From assembly GCA_025617745.1 (NCBI GenBank), contig CM046858.1, positions 39,849,850 to 39,913,849 on the forward strand: a stretch of DNA of 64,000 nt, written 5' to 3'. A program made the translations under genes and the position numbers. Under the pieces are notes generated by a model, which was given only the letters and a program-made list of their open reading frames with translations, was not told the DNA's origin and searched no databases. Below, one piece after another: positions 21,970 through 32,580 of the stretch; position 1 is the first letter of the stretch, and the number at the start of each line of letters is the position of its first letter. The stretch comes from Heliocidaris erythrogramma (taxonomy: Eukaryota > Echinodermata > Echinoidea > Camarodonta > Echinometridae).

Positions 21970-23045
21970 CACTCTTAAAAATGCGTGGTCAAAAATAACC
22001 CCAAACGGGGTTACAAATGACCCCGCAAGCGGGATCAACTATGCACAAACCCCGTGCGTGGTCACATTAACCCCACCATGCGGGGTCACCCAAAGTAACC
22101 ACATAGCGTGGTTACATTTCGACCCCGAATGTGGTCAAAATTTAACCACGATTGCGTGGTCATTTCTGCATAACTTGACCCCGCATAATATGACCCCGCA
22201 TACTAATGACCATTACCTTATAACCCCGTCAAAACGCACGGGGTCATTTCTTCCGACCACGCAACGTGGTCATTTCCCGTCGGACGGGGTTGATACTTCT
22301 GCCGGATGCGCGTGATTAAAAAAAAAGAAGCTAATGTCAAGTAATATCATAACATATTTTGTATATTTTGCTCAGTATGACCTATCCTCTCCTATCGTAT
22401 AGCATATCATACCCCTATCATCCTACTTTAACCCTACTCCTATTATAGTCCTACATCCTATACCTATATATCCTGAAAACCTTTACTTTATTATATAGGG
22501 ACTGTATTGCAGTGCTTGCTAAAAGTGGTTAAAGATTTTAATTTAATTTTCTAATGTAGATTTTTAGATCTTAAACCTAATTACATGTTTGAATATGTAC
22601 AACATAATAATTAGTATACATACATTTTTCATCACATTTCAAAGTGCAATCATTGCATAAAAACTTAAAAATCAAGTGTCATTTATATATATAAATTCTG
22701 GTTGTTTACGGTTGCTCATGGGTATTCAGGATACATCATGAATATTCATGACAATGGCCCAACGTTTAACCAAGTAGAAGTCGGACCAATACTTTGCTGA
22801 TGAATAAGCAATATTTCAAATGGTTAGTGATTAACCAGTGAAATTGGAACATTGTGACCAACATATTTTTGGAAATAACCCATATGGTGTTGACCAATCG
22901 CATTGGTACATTTTTTGGCCAGTCCTTTTTTAGAGTGCATTAAAATGACCAGTTTTTGCGTGGTCAAAATGACCACGCAAAAACTGGTCATTTTAATGCA
23001 GCGGGAGCATTATTGATCGAAAACAACCCCGCATTTTTAAGAGTG
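21970..23045. mobile_element. TA-flanked inverted-repeat element with many CGTGGTCA-type modules
   Basis: The ends CACTCTTAAAAATGCG and (reverse complement of right) CACTCTTAAAAATGCG are identical over 16 bases and flanked by TA (21968-21969 and 23046-23047). The first 340 bases are packed with degenerate modules alternating GGGGTCA/TGACCCC and GTGGTCA/TGACCAC. The right side carries similar words and a 30-bp perfect palindrome. There is no ORF of note, so it is non-autonomous. Its end sequence resembles that of the 9.2-kb interval (CACTCTAAAAAG), suggesting one superfamily. Confidence 0.8.
22937..22999. repeat. 30-bp perfect palindrome, 3-base loop
   Basis: Arms 22937-22966 and 22970-22999 are exact reverse complements around AAA. 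The left arm starts GCATTAAAATGACCAG. It lies just inside the right end of the TA-flanked element and can form a very stable hairpin or cruciform. Confidence 0.93.
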
Positions 23046-23051
23046 TAAATA

Positions 23052-23066
23052 GGGGGGGGGGGGGGG
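23052..23066. repeat. poly-G tract (15 G)
   Basis: An uninterrupted G run lies five bases beyond the right TA of the preceding element. Confidence 0.95.
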
Positions 23067-23757
23067 TTGGAATTGCCACTTTTTCATAAACCACGTTTAC
23101 AGAATGGGTACGATATTAATAAATTTAACATTGTAATCTTTATGTTTTTGTGTTCTAAATGCCTAATACCTCAGCCTTAGTAACGTCTAAATTTTAATTT
23201 TCCTTTAATTTAACAATTCCTCAATATAATACTCAAAATTCATCCAATTAGATAAAATTTACCTCAAGCCCGAACTTTGATTTCCTATAATTCAATATTT
23301 TTAAAGGTCCTTCTTTATGGAGCAATCTCACATACTGAAAAATAGCTCCTCTATCACTAAACACTTTCAAACACCTATATGAATTACATCTCATAAATTT
23401 GTATTCTGAAAATTTTTTTTTGATATACTCCAACGTTATCTTTCAGTTTTGTTTGATTGCTTGTTTATGTATTCATTTACCAATTTAGGGTTGAACGTAC
23501 TATGAGGCTTTTTGCTCTTTGTCGTTGACCCCTCATTCCTATATATTTTTTGGGGGGCCTTTAATTTGTATCGTTATATATATGTCGCCTTACTGTTTTT
23601 ACGGGGAATGAAATGACTATATCACGTACTTTTCAAGGAAAAAATTATATTAAAATTAATCGTTTTGTTCATTTTTTGGGGAAAAATATCAGTGACCCCT
23701 CTATTAGTGAAAAATTCGCTCTAAAATGATATACAGAAACAAATAGTAGGAATGTGC

Positions 23758-23788
<31 letters not shown>

Positions 23789-24830
23789 TTGTTGTTGGAG
23801 GGGGGGGGGGTGCGTGTTTATGTGCGGGTGCTCCTATGTGTGTGCTCGCGCGAGAAATCTAGGGACCTGAATAGATTGCGATCATCCCAAACTACTTTGA
23901 ACGGATTTACGCTATTGTATTCATGTAATGTATAAATTATTATTTTGAACTGAGGAAACGAAATGTTTTACGTCAACTAGGCGTGATTTTTATTTTTGGT
24001 CACGTAGATTCGAATGGTAAGCCTACAATAGTGTATCAGCACACAAGGGTATATCGTAAGGGTACGTGAATACATTGAATGCTATAGCAAGCCTAAATCC
24101 AATGACCCGATGATTATATAAAAGCTAAAGAGATATCGTAAATATTATTAGGCAGTATATATATCCTAAAACCAGAAATGTAATATTGTTATTTTTTCAT
24201 TCTCTCTTTCCTTCTTTTCGAATTGCCATTAATCCTTTTAACAGGAAATGCACAGTTTTTTATTTAACTTTAAACAAATAAACAAATAAAAGAATCTTAA
24301 TATGAACATTTACATAATAATCATTGTATCTCGATGAAGGATATTTGAAAGAATAGAAGGTGAAAATCCGAAAAAGGTTCAACTATTTGGGATTCAAGGA
24401 TAAATATATATAAGGTACTGTAAGCACATTTCCGAAATGGACAGGAGGAAGGAATACCACGTCGATGGGAAAGAGATAGACATTGGAGTTTATATCACAC
24501 GGATAACTGGTTACAAGTTTGATATTATAAATACTGTCTAATCTAACGATTTTGTGATATGATATTTATTATTACTGATTCGCACACTTTCGCACGCCCA
24601 TATGACCTTACATAAAAATTAAAAGATCATGATCGTTATAAACCCCGTGCATTGTAACTCAGGAATATTATGAGGAAAATGGGGAAAACGGGATTTTTAA
24701 TCACAAACAATCAATCAAAATATAACCTCTATCCTGTAATATCAACACGTTTTTCAAAATACAACACACGGAACAGCAATTTCCGATTATAAACCAAAAC
24801 TGCACATCGATTTTCCAGGATTTAAGCGAT
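23067..24830. other. AT-rich spacer with (GT)n tract
   Basis: No gene was recognised. A (GT)14 microsatellite lies at 23762-23789, followed by TTGTTGTTGG and a G run at about 23801-23811. Confidence 0.5.
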
Positions 24831-25133
24831 TTATTATAATAATAATAATAATACCAGGTATTTATAAAGCGCCTTTCCCAAGTACTGGCTCAAAGCGCTA
24901 GATATATATTATTACCCCGGTCATTGGATTCTGGCACGCCCGCACACAGTGTATGCACATTCTCCACTCCCTGGGGAGCATTCCAGCCAGTCGCCTGTTA
25001 AGCGCACACATGCTAAGCAAAGGACATTAACTTTCGCCATCCTACCGGGTACCCATTTAACACCTGGGTGGAGAGTGGCAAATGTAGATTAACGTCTTGC
25101 CAAAGGACGCTAGTGCTGCGGTGGGATTCGATA
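24831..25133 (-). mobile_element. tRNA-derived SINE (5'-truncated) with (ATT)n tail
   Basis: On the minus strand the element opens at a B-box-like CGAATCCCACCGC, continues through GTCCTTTGGCAAGACGTT, and ends GGCGCTTTATAAATACC followed by (ATT)n at 24831-24855. This 3' wording is shared by many marine-animal SINEs and their partner LINEs. The A box is missing, so the copy is truncated. Confidence 0.7.
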
Positions 25134-25178
25134 TTATCTTCTGCGCATGTAGTTTATACAGAATGTCAAATCACTAGT

Positions 25179-26152
25179 TATGTTCACACGTAGTACATAG
25201 CATCGATGCTATGTAAGTTTCAAAACTATTTCCAGTACGTTCAGACAGGCCATGATCGACTTGCTTCTATCACCCACTCGTGACTATTCATCGCTCACTC
25301 GCTGCCAAAACAATAATTACTGCGCCACGCAGAGTGACTCGAGTATAATTGGTATGCATGGTCCAACGCGCGGAAGTTTGTGCACAGGGGTCATATCATG
25401 CGTATCAACATAATAACACAATAACAATTCATTTGTAATATCGATAATACAATCAACTAGCAAATACATGTGTTATAATACTTAATTTTAAATAAACCTT
25501 GTACATGTCAAAATTGACTGAACTCCATTCTTATACCAAAATAAAACACATGCACACTATTCTCTGGTAAGCACACGTAAATCAATATCTAAAGACCACA
25601 TCATATAAAAAAAGAAAAAGATAAAAAGAAAAACAAAAACAAAAAACAAAAAAAACCACAGCAACAACAAAAACCAACAACTCCCCTGCCTTACCACACA
25701 GTATAAACAGTATCCTACTTACCCCTACATCACATGAATACATACATTACATTACAGTACCTGAGACAGTAACAGACAGAATGATAATACAAAAAAGTAG
25801 GGAAGAGGGTAAATCACATGAATACATACATTGCATTATATTATAGCACCACATGAAACAAACAGAATTATAATAGCAGCGAGTGAAGATAGCAGCGATT
25901 GCGCTCACATTACAAATAGTCACCGGCGCGGTGGGTGGTCTACCGCAAAGCGTCGATGCTTTGTCGCTGGATCCTGAGATTTACTCCTGCTAAACTCGCT
26001 GCCAGAATAGTTTGGAAAACTAGCTCCAACTCGCTTCTATCTCGTGACTATCTGCGTTTAGACAGCGTTTGGTCTTAAAACTATCTGGTCATCACCAAAA
26101 TAGTCTCGAAACCTAGACAGCATCGATGTTATCGCTGTACGTGTGAACGTAC
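25179..26152. mobile_element. inverted-repeat transposon, about 55-bp imperfect TIRs
   Basis: The left end TATGTTCACACGTA...CATCGATGCTATGTAAGTTT matches the reverse complement of the right end TACGTTCACACGTA...CATCGATGCTGTCTAGGTTT. Inner words (CTCGCTGCCA, CTTCTATC, CTCGTGACTATC) recur at both sides, so the arms extend several hundred bases in degenerate form. The interior is AC-rich low-complexity sequence (25605-25690) with no coding potential. The target duplication was not resolved. Confidence 0.7.
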
Positions 26153-26555
26153 CTACTGTCTTGCTTCTCTCCTGGCTAACTGGCGGTAACCCTCATGAGA
26201 TTAAAGTTGAGAAACGTGTAAAGAATGAGATGGCTTTGAGAGAGACATGTACTTCATTAACGAAACGAATGTCCATTTCTAGTAGGTCCATGATGAACGC
26301 ATCACCATGGGGGCATACAAGATTTGCATCGCGACTTGACGACAGTGTGACGATATAAAAAAGAGTATATCCTACCACTTGCTTCCTGACCTTTAGTTTT
26401 GCCTCTGGAGTGCCATTTAAAGGAGAATTTTTGTGAACAAAACCGCTGTTGCTATCTCTACGCCACGTGCTTTGTTTACACTGTCCCACATATTGCATTT
26501 TGTGTTTGCTGCTCGTATCACTTTCTCGATTTGTCGTCTTTGATCTCATCTTGCC

Positions 26556-27331
26556 ATGGCAAATATTTCCAACAAATTTGCCACACTTGAGGATGAAGGA
26601 GATTCTGATGTGAAGTTCAAGATTAATGAGGTCGTCGAAGGGGCAATGCAGCTTGTCCCTGACCGAGAGGGAGGAGACCGTCAGCTAGTGGGGGACATTG
26701 TGAAGGCAGTGGTTGCTGCATTGCTGCATTGCTGCCAATGGTGCAGTCCTTTGCAAAACCAATTGTGAGTGGACCGCAGGTGTCAGCGCAGAAGGTTCAG
26801 GCCACAGTTCAAAATCATGACAACAGACTAGACGAGGTAGAACAATATTCGAGGAGGGACAATATCATCATGCGAGGTGTGCCTGAAAATGATAGTGAGT
26901 CTACGAATGCAGTAGTCATTGATGTTGCAGCCAGCGCAGGGGTCACCGTGACTGAGGCAGATATCAGCACTAGCCACCGTGTTGGGAGGCCTCAGCCCAA
27001 CAAAGTGAGGCCTATTGTTGCGCGTTTTGTACGTCGAGACCTCCGCACACAGCTCCTCCGCAGTAAGCGCAAGTTAAAGGACACGGTTCATCACAAGGAC
27101 ATAATGATAATGGAGCATCTGTCCCCTGGGCGTGCCAAGCTTCTTCAGGCTGTGAAGCAAGACGAGAACACAGAGAAAGCATGGACGATAGATGGGAAAG
27201 TACACTGCACTCTGAAGGGCGATCCGCACAAGAAACACATTATCAACGGACCGGACGACCTCTTCAGACGCCTTGGTTGGAGTGAAGATAAGTTGAAGAA
27301 GTCAGGTCTCTTCCTCGACATTTCGACCTAG
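26556..27331 (+). pseudogene. L1/Tx1-like LINE ORF1 (coiled coil plus RRM type)
   Basis: The start is MANISNKFATLEDEGDSDV; a frameshift occurs where GCTGCATTGCTGCATTGC (about 26715-26732) shows a duplicated 8-base block. The second frame continues VSAQKVQATVQNHDNRLDEV, EQYSRRDNIIMRGVPEN, DISTSHRVGRPQPNKVRPIV and ends FLDIST at a stop. The RRDNIIMRGVPE block and basic C-terminal domain are typical of L1-ORF1p-like RNA-binding chaperones. Correcting the 8-base duplication would reconnect the two parts, so the lesion looks recent. Confidence 0.85.
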
Positions 27332-27355
27332 GAAATTTCCGGCCCTCTTTCGTCA

Positions 27356-28935
27356 TTGGATCACACTCAGATATCACTTACAAGTTTGAATGTTAACGGC
27401 TTGCAGAGTAAACTAGATATTGGCATTTTGGACTTGCATTTGCAAGCGTATGACATTATCTGTCTTTTAGAGACAAAAACAGACACGCCAGACTTGTCTC
27501 ATTCTTATCTCTGTGGTTTCCAGTGTTATAGTATGCCAAAATGTTCGATTAAACAAAAGTTTGGTGGGTTTCATGGGATGTGTATTCTGATGAAGAATCA
27601 TATTTTTCATTGTTCTGAAAGAATTCACTCAACAGTTTCTGAATCAATTTTATGGGCCAAGGTAGATAGCAGAATTTTGGGTTTTGAGTTTATTGTTGGA
27701 GCAGTGTATTTACCATGTGAGGGGTCAATTCACCATTCTAATGAAGTTTTTGATAACCTGGTACAGGATATTATTGATATTAAGAGTAGGTATGATGCAC
27801 CCTTTTGTTTGTTAGGAGATTTTAATGCAAGGACGGGTTTGCTTGATGATTTCTTAGTCGTAGAGGATGTGTTGACAGATTAGACTGGATTAGGCTTTTG
27901 TAATGGCAGGGATATACTCTCTCCTCGTTATAATAGTGATGTCTATGTAAATAACAATGGAAAGTCTGTTATTGATATGTGCCAAAGTTTTGATCTTATG
28001 ATAGTAAATGGAAAGAAAGGGGATGATCAGTTTATCGGAAAAAATACATGCTTCAACAAAAATGGTGGTAGTACGTAGCACTATTGACTATGTTATTGCA
28101 TCTCGCCAATTATTTTCTAGTATCACACATTTTAGTATTGATGTATTTGATAAATGTTTGTCAGATGTTCATTGTCCTGTCAGTGTGACCCTGCAATCCC
28201 CAAATTCTCAATTTGCTGCTGTCGACACTGTTTCTAATATTTCTCAAAATACTGTAATGGTAATTCTGGTACACAGCCTAATGAAAGTCAACGCTATTTA
28301 GCATTCCAGTGGAACAGTAACAGTGCTGCATTATTTAAACAGAAACTCAAGGACTCGGCTGAGCTAATGTGTGAAAATGTTGAATGTTCATATGGGAATG
28401 CAAATCAAGATAGTATTGATTTGTTTTATTCACATTTATGTGATACGTTCATTAGTAATGCACAAGATTTTGGCATCTGTAAGTGGAAACAATCTCATAA
28501 TGTTAAATTAAATAGGAATGTTAATAGGGATAAAAACAACAATCGACCATGGTTTGATGCAGAATGCAGATCTGCCCGCCGCGAATTTTTGAATGTTAAA
28601 AATAGATTAAAGAGAAAGCTTAAATTTCTGAGTAGCTCAGAAGCCACTTGTTTATTGCATCATTATGAAACCACTGGAAAGCTTTTATTAAGACACAAAA
28701 AACGGTTATATCATAGAAATTTAAATAAATCTCTCCGTTCATTACAGACATCTAATCCAAAAGAATATTGGCAATTACTTAACAGTAATAGCGGATGCAA
28801 AGGAAAGAAAATGGGAGATGTTTCATTAGGGGACTTTGTTAATCATTTCAGTCGACTAGGTGATAGACAAAATGGCGGGTCCACAGGCCAGGGAGGCAAT
28901 GCTTCAGAATTTCCTGAGGCAGATGGTCCCTTGAC
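27356..28935 (+). pseudogene. L1/Tx1-like LINE ORF2: APE endonuclease and linker, RT missing
   Basis: ORF2 starts MDHTQISLTSLNVNGLQSKL and carries APE-endonuclease motifs DIICLLETKTD, LLGDFNART and, after breaks, TIDYVIASRQ and SDVHCPVSVTL. Lesions are an in-frame TAG at 27881-27883, frameshifts near 28075 and 28300. The linker follows with RPWFDAECRSARREFL and YWQLLNSNSG. The sequence stops at about 28935, before any RT motif, where a tandem repeat array begins. Loss of the 3' half is unusual, since LINEs normally lose the 5' end. Confidence 0.88.
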
Positions 28936-28936
28936 A

Positions 28937-29676
28937 TACATAATACAGATACAGGGTCGCTATTCATAAAGGTCAATATTCATAAGGGTCAATATTCATA
29001 AGGGTCGCTATTCATAATCAGAGAAGAGGGTCGCTATTCATAATCGGAGAAGAGGGTCGCTATTCATAATCACAGAAGAGGGTCGCTATTCATAATCAAA
29101 GAAGAGGGTCGCTATTCATAAAGCGAAAAGGGGGTCACTATTCATAAACTCATAAGGAGCATTATTATTAAGGATTGCTATTCATAATATGAGAAGAGGG
29201 TCGCTATTCATAATCGAAGAAAAGGGTCATTACTCATAAGGGCCGCTATTCATAATAATTCATAAGGGTCGCTATACATAATACAGATACAGGGTCGCTA
29301 TTCATAATACCAAATCGGGGTCGTTAATCATAAGGGTCGCTATTCATAAAGGTCAATATTCATAAGGGTCGCTATTCATAATCGGAGAAGAGGGTCGCTA
29401 TTCATAATCAGAGAAGAGGGTCGCTATTCATAATCAAAGAAGAGGGTCGCTATTCATAATCACAGAAGAGGGTCGCTATTCATAATCGAAGAAGAGGGTC
29501 GCTATTCATAATTACAGAAGAGGGTCGCCATTCATAATCAAAGAAGAGGGTCGTTATTCATAATCAGAGAAGAGGGTCGCTATTCATAATCGAAGATGAG
29601 GGTCGCTAATCATAATCAAAGAAGAGGGTCGCTATTCATAATCACGAAAGAGGGGCGCTGTTCATAATCGAAGAAT
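28937..29676 (+). repeat. 26-bp tandem array, left arm of foldback copy 1
   Basis: The consensus unit is GAGGGTCGCTATTCATAATC plus six variable bases such as AGAGAA, CACAGAA or CGAAGAA. The outer part (to about 29350) is irregular, with shorter modules AAGGGTCGCTATTCATAA and ACAGATACAGGGTCGC. The inner part is regular. Confidence 0.93.
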
Positions 29677-30082
29677 AGGTTAGGGTTAGGATTATTTGTC
29701 AAATATTATAATATGATTTTCATTGTTCAATGAACACTCAAATATGAAAGAACAAAAATAATAATATTGGATGGGATCTAGACACCCCACGCTGTGTCGA
29801 GCCAATATGGGGACGGGCGATGAAACAAATACACCCCTTAAAAACAGGCGAGAGCGAAAAAGCGTGAGGAAGCGGAGGAAGAGAACGATAAAAGCTACGA
29901 AATTTGTGTCAGTATTCGCGCTTCCCATGGGGAGGGGGAAGTAATTCCCCATCCATGCATCCACCCCTGATACATGCAGTGCAGCATTGCGTGGGTGTCG
30001 AACTAACTTTCCGCCTAAAAGGAGGTGCTAAATGTACGAGCCTTTATCTTTCTCTCAAATTTGCTACAAAACGTCTGACGGA

Positions 30083-30101
30083 CCCCCCCCCCCCCCCCCC
30101 C
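30083..30101. repeat. poly-C tract (19 C)
   Basis: This uninterrupted run inside foldback copy 1 corresponds to a shorter C run near 35158 in copy 2. Homopolymer length has therefore changed since duplication. Confidence 0.95.
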
Positions 30102-30569
30102 TCTCCATGCACCCACCCCTGTTACATACAGTGCAGTATTGCGACGAGCCATTATCTTTATCTCAGATTTGCTATAAAACGTCAGAGCTTTCGCACGGGA
30201 GGGGGAAAACCATATAGTTACATACCCCTAACAACTCTATGGGGGAATCTCCCCCTCCCTGCATCCATCCCCCTGGGGAGCACGCAAAGAGTGCTCATCA
30301 CCAAATTGGCACGCTTCGCGGGCTCACAAACGCCCCATATTGAAAAATCCTGGCTACGCCTGTGACTTCTGAGACTTCTTGCGCAACGTCCGATCACGTT
30401 GCGCTATTCTACCCCATCTTGTTTCGGTACAAGCACATAGTACTGACAATTTTCGTCAAAGCAATTCATGAATGGCATAGTCTGTGTGCGGGTGGCGGGG
30501 GGGGGGGGGTGCTGTAGTAGGTGTTGCCACCAGGTGTTGTTCTATCATGTCCATAATCCTCAGAGATAG

Positions 30570-30690
30570 GCGAGATAGCTCAGAGGTCGAACAGTGGCTT
30601 TGTAACTGAAGGATGCGTGTTTGAAACCAGGATGCACTCATGTCCTTTGGTAAGGCATTAACCTCAAGTCCCTCGGAGAGGACTTAACCC
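30570..30690 (+). mobile_element. tRNA-derived SINE fragment inside foldback copy 1
   Basis: GCGAGATAGCTCAGAGGTCG (A-box type) and GTGTTTGAAACCAGG (B-box type) are spaced as in a tRNA promoter. They are followed by CCTTTGGTAAGGCATTAACC, the tRNA-unrelated body of many marine SINEs. The same sequence occurs at 36271-36391, so it was carried along when the foldback duplicated. Confidence 0.7.
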
Positions 30691-30979
30691 TAATAGGCCC
30701 GGGGCGGATTCCCCCCCCAACCCCCCCCCCCCCCCACCCTCGACGTTTCGCGTAATATGTTCGCATTGCGAAAAGCAGTCACCACGCCGCTTCACTACTT
30801 TTTTCTTTCAAGTCTTGCGCAACTTCTGAGACCAAATTTGTGATGTCCGCGCGTGCGGTTCCGGAGTTACCCAACATTTCGTAAGTGCATGTCAGACCCA
30901 AAATTGGTTAGTAAACGAAGAAGCTTGACTGGGGAGGAATTTTTAATTTGTAAACAAATCTTTCGGCATATTACTCCCA

Positions 30980-31025
30980 GTGTTTTTCATTAAAGATCGT
31001 ATGCTCGATCTTTAATGAAAAACAC
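30980..31025. repeat. 20-bp perfect inverted repeat, 6-base loop
   Basis: GTGTTTTTCATTAAAGATCG (30980-30999) is exactly complementary to 31006-31025 around TATGCT. It occurs only in foldback copy 1, directly downstream of the minus-strand tRNA-like gene. Confidence 0.93.
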
Positions 31026-31032
31026 AAGTCAG

Positions 31033-31038
31033 AAAAAA
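31033..31038 (-). terminator. Pol III-type T6 terminator after tRNA-like gene
   Basis: Six T residues on the minus strand lie two bases after the discriminator position of the tRNA-like sequence, where an RNA polymerase III terminator is expected. Confidence 0.5.
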
Positions 31039-31041
31039 TTG

Positions 31042-31113
31042 GAACCAGCGGGATTCGAACCTGTCATCTACTGCTTGCCGGGCAGCGACTTAACCACCAG
31101 GCTATTCTGGTTC
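31042..31113 (-). tRNA. tRNA-like gene or tRNA pseudogene
   Basis: On the minus strand GAACCAG and CTGGTTC form a perfect 7-bp acceptor stem. TAGCCTGGTGG fits the A box and GGTTCGAATCC is a perfect B box. A GCTGC/GCAG stem with a 7-base loop CCGGCAA sits at the anticodon position; the loop lacks the invariant T33, and the T stem has two mismatches. A T6 terminator follows. It is either a decayed tRNA gene or the head of a SINE. It is absent from the matching place in foldback copy 2. Confidence 0.45.
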
Positions 31114-31462
31114 ACGGCCAAGTCACGACGAACTAGAATCAAATACCCAAGATCCTCTTCTTTCTGACTCATTAATATTCAAACGGTCCGCCGTGGAACA
31201 ATGGTTAGTACTAACTCGGGGAAATTTGAAAGTCCCAACCGTGGGAGGGCATACTTCATTCCCATCCATGCCCATAAACAGGGGCACACTGTAAAAACGG
31301 TAGATGCCAATGAATTGTACGTTACTAACGTATTATGAAAATATTACTATCCCACCCCAAAATAAAAACGAAAACAAATTTTTCGCGGCAATTTCTAAGC
31401 CCGTATCCGGACAACTACCCCTACAACTCATCTCCAGGACAAATACCCCCTACGAGAATCCC

Positions 31463-31463
<1 letters not shown>

Positions 31464-31493
<30 letters not shown>
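31464..31493. repeat. poly-C tract (30 C)
   Basis: This is the longest homopolymer in the window. It sits near the boundary between the copy-1-specific segment and the segment shared with foldback copy 2, where copy 2 has a shorter C run at about 37321. Confidence 0.95.
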
Positions 31494-31496
<3 letters not shown>

Positions 31497-31904
31497 TCCC
31501 CGCCCAACTTTCCCCTCATCTCCCCCAAATGGACGATTGCTGGAACTTGAGATAAAGGCTAAGGATTAGGTCTTCACAGGAGTTGAGAAACGGGAGGATC
31601 TGGATGATTCAGTGATTCATTTATTGTCATGCAACAAGGATACAAATTGTGTTACAATCTGATTTCCCAATTTCAAGCATAAAAAATTGCACGTGATGGA
31701 TAAGAATGAATACAGAAAAATATATTAATGCACATGTATCAAAAATATATTAACACATTGAGAAAGAGGCATGACAATAATTATTCCATGATAAATCTAC
31801 GTAAACAGTATACAAAAGGAAATAAGAGTACAAGCAAGAGGTCCATGTCTTGCAGAAAACCATGCAGAAACAAAGAAACAAGGAGCTGGAAAAGGAAGGA
31901 AAGA

Positions 31905-31930
31905 GGAAGAGAGAGAGAGAGAGAGAGAGG
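31905..31930. repeat. (GA)n microsatellite
   Basis: A GA-rich tract in the shared interior of the foldback elements; the matching tract in copy 2 is at about 37712-37740 and is slightly longer. Confidence 0.9.
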
Positions 31931-32301
31931 AGGAAAAAGAAAAAAGAAAGAACGAAAAGGGTACATAAATAGACAACCAGTACTTCCCCTAACTCTAAAA
32001 TAGGTGTGGCAATGACACAATATTCAAAACAAAGCGCATGTGTGTGGGTGTGTGGATGGGGGGGGTCCTCTCCTCCCACGTAGATGTATGGATTAGACAT
32101 CGTTTTTTTAATTATTAAGGCACTGGCAAAGCGCCTTTCAAAGTGTGGGGAGTATTGATAAATATAGTTCACTTTTTTAGAAAATAGGGATATATTTGAC
32201 AAAAACCGGAAATGCATTGTATAGAGCTTTCTTAAATACAATACCGTTGGGCCTTGGGTTGTCCTTCCTCCATATCCCTTTCTTATTTGATTTAAATGAC
32301 A

Positions 32302-32580
32302 ACCCTCTTCTTTGATTATGAATAGCGACCCTCTTCTGTGATTATGAACAGCGACCCTCTTTAGTGATTATGAATAGCGACCCTCTTCTCCGATTATGAA
32401 TAGCGACCCTCTTCTGTGATTATGAATAGCGACCCTCTTTTGTGATTATGAATAGCGACCCTCTTCTCCGATTATGAATAGCGACCCTCTTTTGTGATTA
32501 TGAATAGCGACCCTCTTATCCGATTATGAATAGCGACCCTCTTCTCCGATTATGAATAGCGACCCTCTTATGTTATTATA
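32302..32580 (-). repeat. 26-bp tandem array, right arm of foldback copy 1 (inverted)
   Basis: About ten units of GATTATGAATAGCGACCCTC plus a variable hexamer, the reverse complement of the left array. The array breaks off abruptly after TTATTATA at 32580. Confidence 0.93.

Larger units (their letters stand above)
28937..32580. mobile_element. foldback element, copy 1 (ends incomplete)
   Basis: A left array of tandem 26-bp units (28937-29676) and a right array of the same unit in reverse orientation (32302-32580) enclose about 2.6 kb. The interior from about 29690 to 30905 and from 31495 to 32300 is nearly identical to the second copy at 34100-38652. The middle (30906-31494) differs and holds a tRNA-like gene and a hairpin. 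The outermost CTCGCTAGTCAT block seen in copy 2 is absent from both ends, so this copy is truncated or internally derived. No protein-coding gene was seen. Confidence 0.8.

Noticed and set aside
26193-26549. 118-codon minus-strand open frame
   Set aside because: It overlaps the 5' region of the plus-strand L1/Tx1-like LINE and shows no known domain.
28937-29676. Regular direct repeats resembling a CRISPR array
   Set aside because: The units are contiguous with only 6-base variable parts, not repeats with unique spacers. The DNA is eukaryotic and the array has an inverted partner 2.6 kb away.
31728-32241. Opposed open frames on both strands over the (GA)n tract
   Set aside because: They are duplicated with the foldback (37534-37966) and owe their length to GA/CT repeats; no domain seen.
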